Below the pieces are notes generated by a model. It saw only the letters and a list, made by a program, of their open reading frames with translations. It was not told the origin of the DNA and made no database searches. A stretch of 34,619 nt of DNA from Polaromonas sp. YR568 (lineage in GTDB: Bacteria; Pseudomonadota; Gammaproteobacteria; Burkholderiales; Burkholderiaceae). A program made the position numbers and the translations under genes. Every line of letters starts with the position of its first letter. Position 1 is the stretch's first letter. Shown here piece after piece: positions 1 through 6,521 of this stretch. The DNA lies in assembly GCA_945871335.1 (NCBI GenBank), contig CAMBWM010000002.1, positions 1-34,619 on the forward strand, given 5' to 3'.

Positions 1-347
1 ATGACGCGCGTCTGCCAGCGAAAGTCCGGGCCTAGCGTGTCGAGCGCGGCGTAGGTGGTCACCAGTTTGATGGTCGAGGCCGGGTTCATGGCCTCGCCGG
101 CACGGTGGCTCAAACGCGGCGCGCGCTGGCCGTTGACATCGACCACCAGCACGGCAACCGCACTGGCCGGCACCTGGGCCTGGGCCAGCGCTTTGTCAAA
201 AGCTGCCGGCCAACGCGGCTTGGCAGCCCGGGGCGAAGGATTGGCGCCAGCGGCGCCGGCCAGCAGCGTCAGCGCCGCCACGGCCCACAGTGTCCGGCAC
301 CGCTTGAGGGGGCAAGCCCAGGGTCGGTGTGGAATGGCAAAAAACAT
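1..347 (-). CDS. dacB: D-Ala-D-Ala carboxypeptidase/endopeptidase (PBP4 family), N-terminal part
   Basis: The first 115 codons are present; the rest lies beyond the window's left edge. Seen: a basic N-terminus and hydrophobic stretch (about residues 21-36, rich in Ala and Leu) that looks like a signal peptide, then a segment resembling the start of penicillin-binding protein 4 enzymes, including VLVVDVNGQ and the serine-lysine motif in NPASTIKLVTTYAAL. In this family the STIK serine is acylated during trimming or cleavage of peptidoglycan stem peptides in the periplasm. The ATG at 347 is chosen because it gives a complete signal sequence; it has no Shine-Dalgarno sequence and sits 6 nt from a GATAAT hexamer on the minus strand. 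The gene diverges from tsaB. The family call is secure; the exact paralogue is less so. Confidence 0.85.
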   Translation of the reverse strand, partial: MFFAIPHRPWACPLKRCRTLWAVAALTLLAGAAGANPSPRAAKPRWPAAFDKALAQAQVPASAVAVLVVDVNGQRAPRLSHRAGEAMNPASTIKLVTTYAALDTLGPDFRWQTRV

Positions 348-390
348 GTCTGGATTATCGCGGCTGTCTTGACCGGATAATCCAGCCATG
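345..390. promoter_or_regulatory. Symmetric bidirectional start module between dacB and tsaB
   Basis: An inverted repeat has arms at 345-359 and 376-390. The core arms CTGGATTATC (350-359) and GATAATCCAG (376-385) are perfect over 10 bp. Extended to include both start codons, 14 of 15 positions match. Each arm holds a GATAAT hexamer ending exactly 6 nt before the ATG (345-347 for dacB, 388-390 for tsaB). Neither gene has a Shine-Dalgarno sequence. Inferred: divergent promoters whose transcripts begin at or next to the start codons. No good -35 hexamer is visible at 16-18 nt, so a regulator-binding palindrome is the alternative reading. Confidence 0.5.
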
Positions 391-1188
391 CACAGCGCTG
401 TCACCTTTTCAGCCGATACAGCGCCCACAGGGGCTGGCGCAGCCACGGGCCGCTGGCTGGCGTTTGACACCAGCACCGAGCGCATGTCGATCGCGGTGTG
501 CGATGGTGAGCGCCTGTGGCAACATGAGGCAGCGGGTGCGGCACTGACCTCTACCAACCTGATCCCGGCCCTCATGCAGTTGCTCGAGACAGCCGACCTG
601 CGCCTGAGTCAACTCGACGCCATCGCCTTCGGCCGTGGCCCCGGCTCTTTCACCGGCCTGCGCACCGCCTGCGCCGTGGCCCAGGGCCTGGCGCTGGGTG
701 CGGGTGTGCCGGTGCTGCCGGTAGACACTTTGGCAGCGCTGGCCGAAGAAGCGCGCTTTGAGTGGCTCAAGACGCACCCGCAGACCGCGCTGCCGCCGCA
801 ACTGAGCGCCATGCTCGATGCGCGCATGAACGAAATCTATGTGCAGCACTTCCACTTGAACGGCACCGCCTACCAGCCGCTTGCGCCCTGCTCTCTGGTG
901 CCACCGCAAGGCCTTGCAGAAGCTTGGCTGAGCGACGCAAGCCGGCTGCTGACCGGTAATGTGTTCGAGGTCTATGCCAACCGACTGCCCGCCTTACCCG
1001 CGGGTAGTACAGCGCTGCCCGCCTTGCCCACGGCCGCCGCGATGCTGCGGCTTGCACCCGCGCTGATGGCCGCCGGCGCGGCCCGCCCGCCCGAGCAGGC
1101 CTTACCGCTTTATGTGCGCGACAAAGTGGCTCAAACCACCGATGAACGCGCCCAGATTCAACGCGCGACCCTGGCCGCCGCCACCTAA
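388..1188 (+). CDS. tsaB: tRNA threonylcarbamoyladenosine biosynthesis protein TsaB
   Basis: 266 residues. TsaB is the non-catalytic scaffold that pairs with TsaD (and TsaE) to make the t6A37 modification of ANN-decoding tRNAs in the cytoplasm. Seen: the ASKHA-fold opening WLAFDTSTERMSIAV (about 23-37) and the hallmark GRGPGSFTGLR (about 82-92). The protein carries about 20 residues before the usual start of the family. No ATG, GTG or TTG in that stretch offers a shorter start, so the ATG at 388 is kept although it has no Shine-Dalgarno sequence. rimI follows after 6 nt and a HolD-like gene after that, a conserved housekeeping trio. Confidence in the family is high. Confidence 0.95.
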   Translation: MHSAVTFSADTAPTGAGAATGRWLAFDTSTERMSIAVCDGERLWQHEAAGAALTSTNLIPALMQLLETADLRLSQLDAIAFGRGPGSFTGLRTACAVAQGLALGAGVPVLPVDTLAALAEEARFEWLKTHPQTALPPQLSAMLDARMNEIYVQHFHLNGTAYQPLAPCSLVPPQGLAEAWLSDASRLLTGNVFEVYANRLPALPAGSTALPALPTAAAMLRLAPALMAAGAARPPEQALPLYVRDKVAQTTDERAQIQRATLAAAT

Positions 1189-1194
1189 GTCGCC

Positions 1195-1686
1195 ATGAGT
1201 GCACTGCCCCAGCTCCCTTCAGTACGGCTTGAAACCATGACTGCGCCCTGGTTAGACAAAGTCGCGCGCATCGAGAAAAATATTTACGCTCACCCTTGGT
1301 TAGAAGGTAACTTCGCCGACTCGCTGCAAGCCGGCTACCCGGCGCAACTGCTGCTGGCCGATGTGGCGCCCGGCCAGAGCGAGCTTATTGGCTACTTTGT
1401 GGCCATGAAAGGTGTTGACGAAGTGCATCTGCTGAACATCACGGTGGCCAAGGCCTACCAGGGCCAGGGCTTTGCTCGTTTGATGCTGGACGCGCTCTGC
1501 CTGTGGTCGCGCGGTCAAAACGCACAATGGCTGTGGTTGGAGGTGCGCATCAGCAACACCCATGCACAGCAGGTTTACGAACACTACGGCTTTCACCAGG
1601 TCGGCACGCGCCGCAACTACTACCCCTTAAGCGCCTTCAAGCGCGAAGACGCGGTGGTGATGAGCAAACCCTTGAGCCCTGCATGA
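1195..1686 (+). CDS. rimI: Ribosomal-protein-S18 alanine N-acetyltransferase RimI
   Basis: 163 residues, a GNAT-fold acetyltransferase. RimI acetylates the N-terminal alanine of ribosomal protein S18 and can act on other proteins. Seen: the acetyl-CoA pyrophosphate loop QGQGFA (about 89-94) after the strand HLLNITV, the LEVRISN segment (115-121) with the conserved glutamate, and VYEHYGF (128-133), where a tyrosine normally serves as general acid. The start at 1195 is preferred to the internal Met at residue 15 because the preceding residues fit the first strand of the fold. It lies 6 nt after tsaB and 10 nt before the HolD-like gene, so it is probably co-transcribed with both. Confidence 0.92.
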   Translation: MSALPQLPSVRLETMTAPWLDKVARIEKNIYAHPWLEGNFADSLQAGYPAQLLLADVAPGQSELIGYFVAMKGVDEVHLLNITVAKAYQGQGFARLMLDALCLWSRGQNAQWLWLEVRISNTHAQQVYEHYGFHQVGTRRNYYPLSAFKREDAVVMSKPLSPA

Positions 1687-1696
1687 AAGCCTACGC

Positions 1697-2407
1697 ATGA
1701 GCCTGGACTTGGACAAACGCCAGCGCGCCATGTTGCGCGAAATGGGCATACGCCTGTGGCAGCCACCGGGCGCAGCCTTGGAAACAGCCGCTTCGCCCCG
1801 CTCTGCTGCTGTGCGAGCGGCCGCACCTCCAACACCAGCACCAACACCGTCAGCTGCAAATGCCACTGGCACTAGCGCAGCACAGAGCGCAAACGCTTCA
1901 GCCAGTAGCGTGTGGACGCTGGGCGCTGCACGCGCTATGTACGAACCCGCAGCCGGAGCTTCAGCGCGCTGGCTGCTGCTAATTGAAATCGCGGCCGACA
2001 GCACTGAGGCCGAGCTTTTTACGGGCGACACAGGCAAGCTGCTGGACAACATGCTGCGCGCCGCCGGCCTGCCGAACAGCGCCCGCGCGGCCTGGGCGCC
2101 GGTGTCGCGCCTGGCGACTGCCGCTGGGCCGGACAGCGGAGAGCCTAGCCCGGCGCTGGCAGTGAGCTTGAACGCGCTGGTGCAGGCCGAGAAGCCGTCC
2201 GTGCTGCTCATCATGGGCCGACTGGCGGCGCAGGCACTGCTGCAAACGGGTGAGCCTCTGGGCAAGATGCGTGGTCAAAAGCATCAGCTCGCCGGCGCGC
2301 CCGCCTTCGTCACCTACGATGCCGCCTACCTGTTGCGAAGCCTGCCCGACAAGGCCAGGGCCTGGGATGATCTGTGTCTGGCCCAGCAGTGCGCAGGCGC
2401 CAACTAG
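1697..2407 (+). CDS. holD: Probable DNA polymerase III psi subunit (HolD-like) on an inactive family-4 UDG fold
   Basis: 236 residues. Automated pipelines would probably call this uracil-DNA glycosylase, because residues 90-228 follow the family-4 UDG layout (LLDNMLRAAGL at 115-124, MGRLAAQALL at 173-182, TYDAAYLLR at 206-214). The catalytic parts are missing: no GEAPG loop (IEIAADS at 96-102 instead), Asp208 where the family has the histidine of TYHPAYLLR, and only two cysteines, both at the C-terminus, so no iron-sulfur cluster. Residues 7-28 (R..L..MGI..W..PGAAL) resemble the start of E. coli psi, and DKARAWDDLC near the end resembles its last helix. In E. coli holD sits beside rimI, as here. 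An Ala/Pro-rich linker spans about 31-75. Role inferred: clamp-loader accessory linking tau to chi/SSB. The symbol is a proposal. Confidence 0.65.
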   Translation: MSLDLDKRQRAMLREMGIRLWQPPGAALETAASPRSAAVRAAAPPTPAPTPSAANATGTSAAQSANASASSVWTLGAARAMYEPAAGASARWLLLIEIAADSTEAELFTGDTGKLLDNMLRAAGLPNSARAAWAPVSRLATAAGPDSGEPSPALAVSLNALVQAEKPSVLLIMGRLAAQALLQTGEPLGKMRGQKHQLAGAPAFVTYDAAYLLRSLPDKARAWDDLCLAQQCAGAN

Positions 2408-3306
2408 CGCGACTGCGCGGGCGAGTCGGGTATGGCGCGGCTTGGCATCAGCACTGAGCCAATGGCCACCACCATCAACACCACAGCCGCCCAGTCCTGC
2501 CAATTGAGGACCTCGTCCAACCAAAGCGCGCCTGAGAAAACGCCAAGAATCGGGATCATCATCACGCTCAGGCTGGAGGCAATCGGTGGCAGGCTGCGCG
2601 CCAGGAAGAACCAGGCCGCATGGGCAAAGCCGAAGACCATCACGCCGTTATAAACAATCGCCGCCCATGAGGCGGCCGGCGGCGCACGCCATTGCGGCAT
2701 TTCAAACATCGCGCCGAGAGCGCTCACCACCAGGGCAGTGAGCAGCGTCATCCAGAACGAAATGGTCAGCGTCGCCACCGGCATGGTGGTCGTGCGCAGC
2801 CGCTGGGTACCAACCGCCCAAGTGGCTGCAGCCATCAAGGCCAGCAGCACACTGAGCGGGTGGCCGGACAGCTGGGTTAGCTCGTGCCACAGTAAAAAAG
2901 ACACGCCCAAGGTCGCCGCCGCCACGCCCAGCCAATTGCGCGCACGCAGCCTGTGGCCAAAAAACCAGGCGCCAAACAAGGCGGAAAAAACAGGCATGGT
3001 GTAGCCCAGAATCGCAGAGCGTCCGCTGCTCAAGTTTTTCACCACCACGATCATCACCGCGTGCCAAACGAACATGTTGGTAGCCGCCAGCCAGAAAAGC
3101 TCACGGTAGCGCTCACGCGGTATGAAAAAAGGCACCTTGAGATAGAGCATCGCCAAGCCGAGCACCGGCAGCCCCAGCCACATCGATATGGCCCTGAAAG
3201 TCAGCGGCGGATAGTCCATCACACCCACTTTCATGATCGGCCAGTTCACGCCCCAAACCAAGGTCAGCAAGACAAGGACAGTCAGTTGGCGGCGGCTCAG
3301 ATCCAT
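2404..3306 (-). CDS. EamA/DMT-family inner-membrane transporter
   Basis: 300 residues with about ten hydrophobic helices in two similar halves, the drug/metabolite transporter (EamA) layout. Typical marks are the opening [15 protein letters not shown] near the N-terminus and, in the second half, [26 protein letters not shown], which matches the conserved end of EamA repeats. The substrate cannot be read from the sequence; relatives export amino acids or metabolites. The frame stays open far upstream over the antisense strand of pyrF, but the protein begins at the Met of MDLSRRQLT (3306), where family similarity starts. It converges on the HolD-like gene and their stop codons share the tetranucleotide CTAG (2404-2407). 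It diverges from pyrF with a 96-nt gap. Confidence 0.88.
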   Translation of the reverse strand: MDLSRRQLTVLVLLTLVWGVNWPIMKVGVMDYPPLTFRAISMWLGLPVLGLAMLYLKVPFFIPRERYRELFWLAATNMFVWHAVMIVVVKNLSSGRSAILGYTMPVFSALFGAWFFGHRLRARNWLGVAAATLGVSFLLWHELTQLSGHPLSVLLALMAAATWAVGTQRLRTTTMPVATLTISFWMTLLTALVVSALGAMFEMPQWRAPPAASWAAIVYNGVMVFGFAHAAWFFLARSLPPIASSLSVMMIPILGVFSGALWLDEVLNWQDWAAVVLMVVAIGSVLMPSRAIPDSPAQSR

Positions 3307-3390
3307 AGCTTCGGTTTCCAAAAAAAGCCCGGCAATATGGCACTGCGCCCGCCGAGCTTCGATAGTACGCCCTGGGCCGACCAGGCTTCT

Positions 3391-3402
3391 TACAATCAAG
3401 CC
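3391..3402 (+). promoter_or_regulatory. Putative -10 element placing the pyrF transcript start at its ATG
   Basis: TACAAT at 3391-3396 is followed by 6 nt and then the pyrF ATG at 3403. No Shine-Dalgarno sequence precedes the ATG, and no convincing -35 hexamer lies 16-18 nt upstream. The position matches the arrangement at dacB, tsaB and the DUF1800 gene in this window. A leaderless start is inferred, not shown. Confidence 0.35.
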
Positions 3403-4248
3403 ATGACATTTCTGAACATGCTGACGGCGGCCGAGAACTTGAACCAGTCCATGCTGTGCGTGGGACTGGACCCGGACCCCGCCAAATTTCCCGGTAAATT
3501 CAAAGGCGACGCCAACAAGATTTATGATTTTTGCGCCGCCATCGTGGATGCGACCGCCGACCTGGTGATCGCCTTCAAGCCGCAAATAGCCTACTTTGCT
3601 GCGCACCGCGCCGAAGGCCAGCTGGAGCGCCTGATGGAACACATGCGCCGCATGGCGCCGCAAGTGCCCGTCATACTGGACGCTAAGCGCGGCGACATCG
3701 GCAGCACCGCCGAGCAGTACGCCATCGAAGCCTTCGAGCGCTACGGCGCCGACGCGGTCACGCTCTCGCCTTTCATGGGCTGGGACTCGGTGGCGCCCTA
3801 CCTCAAGTACGAAGGCAAAGGCGCGTTCCTGCTGTGCCGCACCTCCAACCCCGGCGGCGACGATCTGCAAAACCAGCGTCTTGCCTCCGTTGAAGGCCAA
3901 CCGCTGCTGTATGAACACGTGGCCCGCCTGGCACAAGGGCCTTGGAACCTCAATGGCCAGCTCGGTCTGGTGGTGGGCGCCACCTACCCGGCAGAGATCG
4001 AACGCGTGCGCCAGGTTGCGCCCACGCTGCCACTGCTGATTCCAGGCGTTGGTGCGCAAGGCGGCGACGCGGTGGCGACAGTCAAAGCCGGTTGGCGGGC
4101 CCATGCTGACGGAACTAGCAGCGGCTCGATCATTGTGAACTCATCGCGCGCCGTGCTTTATGCCAGCAGCGGTGAAGACTTTGCCAAAGCCGCTCGCAAA
4201 GTGGCTATGGCGACACGCGATATGCTGGAAGCAGCCAAGGCCGGCTAA
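3403..4248 (+). CDS. pyrF: Orotidine 5'-phosphate decarboxylase (type 2)
   Basis: 281 residues. It catalyses the last step of UMP synthesis, decarboxylation of OMP, in the cytoplasm. Seen: LCVGLDPDP (18-26), the catalytic Lys/Asp block [12 protein letters not shown] (92-103, with Lys95 and Asp98), TLSPFMGWD, and the phosphate-binding region VGATYPAE and PGVGAQGGD. The length and DAKRGDIG motif fit the longer type-2 PyrF found in many bacteria. The reading frame is open further upstream, but [19 protein letters not shown] matches the family N-terminus, so 3403 is used rather than the Met at 3418. It is monocistronic here; the next gene is convergent, 30 nt away, and I see no clear hairpin terminator between them. 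Confidence 0.96.
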   Translation: MTFLNMLTAAENLNQSMLCVGLDPDPAKFPGKFKGDANKIYDFCAAIVDATADLVIAFKPQIAYFAAHRAEGQLERLMEHMRRMAPQVPVILDAKRGDIGSTAEQYAIEAFERYGADAVTLSPFMGWDSVAPYLKYEGKGAFLLCRTSNPGGDDLQNQRLASVEGQPLLYEHVARLAQGPWNLNGQLGLVVGATYPAEIERVRQVAPTLPLLIPGVGAQGGDAVATVKAGWRAHADGTSSGSIIVNSSRAVLYASSGEDFAKAARKVAMATRDMLEAAKAG

Positions 4249-4278
4249 CACGAAAAAGCCCTGCCGTCCTTGGCGCGG

Positions 4279-4548
4279 TCACTTGGGTAAGAGCATGTCG
4301 CACACCAGTCGAACCATCTCGACGCCAATGCGTGCGAGCACATACACCCCTGCAGCGATAACCGGTGTAGCCAGCGCCAGCAACAGACTGGACGTACTCC
4401 AGGCCCACCCCCCGCCCATCAGCAAGGTGGCCAGCACCAGGATGGCGGTGACCTGATCACCATGCCGCACCACCCGGGCGAGCATGGGGTAGGCGGTAGG
4501 CTGGACTGACACCGCGTCCCGGTCGTTGGAAGTCGCTTTTGAATTCAT
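4279..4548 (-). CDS. Small two-helix membrane protein coupled to the acyl-CoA carboxylase
   Basis: 89 residues, no family recognised. A polar N-terminal tail of about 30 residues is followed by two hydrophobic segments (about 33-50 and 54-75) joined by a very short turn, then a basic/amphipathic end. Its ATG overlaps the TGA of the carboxylase alpha subunit in an ATGA tetranucleotide (4545-4548), so it is probably translationally coupled and made with that enzyme. It is the last gene of the eleven-gene minus-strand operon. Possible roles are tethering the carboxylase to the membrane, or an unrelated passenger role. Similarity to small membrane subunits of sodium-pumping decarboxylases is only by analogy of size and context; those have a different helix layout. 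Confidence 0.7.
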   Translation of the reverse strand: MNSKATSNDRDAVSVQPTAYPMLARVVRHGDQVTAILVLATLLMGGGWAWSTSSLLLALATPVIAAGVYVLARIGVEMVRLVCDMLLPK

Positions 4549-6521
4549 GGGCCCTGCTCCTTGATGACGACGAGCATTTGCTGGTTAACCACCTGCTGCC
4601 CGATTGCACAGTAAATCTCGCTGACCACCCCATCCATGGCGGCAACCACGGGGTTTTCCATCTTCATGGCCTCGACCACGACCAGCCGATCGCCGCATTT
4701 CACCGACTGGCCAAGGGCCACGTCGATGGCCACCACCACCCCATGCATCGGCGCTGTGGCCTCACCCGTGGCGCCGAGCTCTTGCGGGTTGCGGGCCGCA
4801 TAGGGCTGGGCCAGTGCACGCACGCCGGCCAGCGTGAGTTCGATGTGGTCGCGCAGGCGCATGGCCAGCACGAGCTTGCCATTGACTTGCGCAGACAGTA
4901 GACCGTTCGCAAAGGTGACTTCGCTTGCCTCAAACTCCTGCCCACCAACTGAAAAACGCTCCCGCCCCAAGGGCTCTTTCGCCAGCAGTTCGACATGTAA
5001 CAGCTGCGCGTCAATCCACACCGGGTACACCCCTCGCCCACCAGCCGGGTCGAGTTGCTGGCGCTGGCCAGACAGGTGCATCCAGAGGTCCCCGTGGATA
5101 TGGGCGCGGTGCTGTTCGGTGTGCAGCAACATCGCCGCAACGGCGGCAGCAAGTTGCGGGTCGGCCTGCGGCACCAGGCGCTGCGCATGGTCATCAAGGT
5201 AGCGGGTGTGAAAGTGACCTTGCGCAACCAAAGGGTCTTGCACAATGTTGAGCAAAAAGCCGATGTTGGTTGTCAGTCCGACTGTCTGCGTCTGCCGCAA
5301 TGCGCGTCCCATTTTTTCCAGCGCCTGCGCACGGTCGGGTGCGTGGACGATGAGCTTGGCCACCATGGGGTCATAAAAGGGTGGCACGTCACCACTTTGG
5401 TCAAAGGCAGACTCTACGCGCGCGCCGTCAGGCCAGCGCACCAGCTCGGCGCGACCGGGGGCCGGAAGAAAACCCTGGGCAGGATCCTCGGCGTAAACCC
5501 GAACTTCGATGGCCACGCCTGTCGCACGAATGTCCTCCTGCCGGGCCGGCAGGCCTTGGCCCGCAGCCAGGCGGATCTGCCATTCGACCAGATCAACGCC
5601 GGTGATTTCCTCGGTGACTGGATGCTCAACTTGAAGCCGCGTGTTGACCTCGAGAAAGTAGAACTGACTCTGAGGATCAACGATGAATTCAAACGTACCG
5701 GCGTTGCGATAGCCAATGGCGCGGGCACCTTGAACGGCTGCATCGAGCAGACGCTGGCGTACTTCAGGGGCCAGGCACACGGCAGGCGCCTCTTCAACTA
5801 CTTTCTGATGGCGTCGCTGCAGCGAGCATTCGCGTTCAAAAAAGTGAACTGCTTGGCCCAGTCCGTCGCCCATGATTTGCACTTCAATATGCCTTGGGCG
5901 ATCGATATAGCGTTCGATGATCAAGCGGCCATCCCCGAAATTGGACTGCGCCAGTCGGATGGCCTGCTCACAGGCCAACGGTAATTGCGCCAGTTCGCGC
6001 ACCACCTGCATGCCTTTACCTCCGCCACCGGCGCTGGGCTTGAGCAGCAAGGGCAGGCCTACTTCGCGGGCCAGCGCCAGCAGGCGGTCAAGGTCTTGCG
6101 TGGCCTCTGGCGAGCCCGGCACGACGGGAACGCCTGCCGCTTGCATGGTGCTCTTGGCGCGACCCTTGTCGCCGAGTAAGCAGATCACTTCCGGCGAAGG
6201 GCCGATGAAAGTCAGTCCGGCAGCCTCTACTGCCGCCGCAAAGTCAGCGTTCTCTGACAGGAAGCCGTAGCCCGGGTGAATGGCTTGGCACCGGCCTTCG
6301 CGCGCGGCAGCGATGATGCGTTCAATGTGAAGGTAGCTTTGCGCGGGAGCGGCAGCACCCAGGCAGTAGTTCTGCGCCATATCATGCAAGTAGGCCGCGC
6401 CAGCGTCGGCTTCGGAGTAAACACCCACCGGCTCGATGCCAAGCCGGCGGCAGGTGCGTGCCACCCGGCGGGCGATTTCACCTCGGTTCGCGATCAGGAT
6501 TCTGTGAAACATGGGGTTCAC
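4545..6521 (-). CDS. Acyl-CoA carboxylase alpha subunit (biotin carboxylase + BCCP), AtuF/MCC-alpha type
   Basis: 658 residues with two functional parts. The N-terminal biotin carboxylase has ILIANRGEIARR (8-19), IHPGYGFLSEN (81-91), the glycine-rich ATP loop GGGGKGMQ (165-172), and FLEVNTRLQVEHPVTE (289-304). The C-terminal biotin carrier domain has EAMKM (617-621), with Lys620 as the expected biotin site. The enzyme loads CO2 on biotin with ATP; the beta subunit transfers it to an acyl-CoA. Length and architecture fit methylcrotonyl-, geranyl- or propionyl-CoA carboxylase alpha chains. The neighbouring atuA, acyl-CoA dehydrogenase and crotonase favour a geranyl-CoA-like substrate, but this is inference. 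It overlaps the beta gene by ATGA (6518-6521) and the small membrane-protein gene by ATGA. Confidence 0.92.
   Translation of the reverse strand: MNPMFHRILIANRGEIARRVARTCRRLGIEPVGVYSEADAGAAYLHDMAQNYCLGAAAPAQSYLHIERIIAAAREGRCQAIHPGYGFLSENADFAAAVEAAGLTFIGPSPEVICLLGDKGRAKSTMQAAGVPVVPGSPEATQDLDRLLALAREVGLPLLLKPSAGGGGKGMQVVRELAQLPLACEQAIRLAQSNFGDGRLIIERYIDRPRHIEVQIMGDGLGQAVHFFERECSLQRRHQKVVEEAPAVCLAPEVRQRLLDAAVQGARAIGYRNAGTFEFIVDPQSQFYFLEVNTRLQVEHPVTEEITGVDLVEWQIRLAAGQGLPARQEDIRATGVAIEVRVYAEDPAQGFLPAPGRAELVRWPDGARVESAFDQSGDVPPFYDPMVAKLIVHAPDRAQALEKMGRALRQTQTVGLTTNIGFLLNIVQDPLVAQGHFHTRYLDDHAQRLVPQADPQLAAAVAAMLLHTEQHRAHIHGDLWMHLSGQRQQLDPAGGRGVYPVWIDAQLLHVELLAKEPLGRERFSVGGQEFEASEVTFANGLLSAQVNGKLVLAMRLRDHIELTLAGVRALAQPYAARNPQELGATGEATAPMHGVVVAIDVALGQSVKCGDRLVVVEAMKMENPVVAAMDGVVSEIYCAIGQQVVNQQMLVVIKEQGP

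Noticed and set aside
409..909. Minus-strand open frame within tsaB
   Set aside because: Antisense of a certain gene, with no recognisable domain; several other such frames across the window were dropped for the same reason.
1697..2407. Active uracil-DNA glycosylase
   Set aside because: The catalytic loop, the motif histidine and the iron-sulfur cysteines are all absent, so the glycosylase label is not supported.
2953..3402. Upstream in-frame extension of pyrF
   Set aside because: The extension overlaps the EamA gene, is rich in His/Gln/Arg as expected of an antisense reading, and lies before the PyrF family start.
3307..4104. Long open frame on the minus strand upstream of the EamA gene, antisense to pyrF
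   Set aside because: It continues the EamA frame without a stop, but pyrF on the other strand is certain and the antisense translation has no family features. It results from GC-rich codon bias.
4249..4278. Terminator between pyrF and the small membrane-protein gene
   Set aside because: The 30-nt gap has an A-run and some GC-rich sequence but no stem of useful length followed by T residues.
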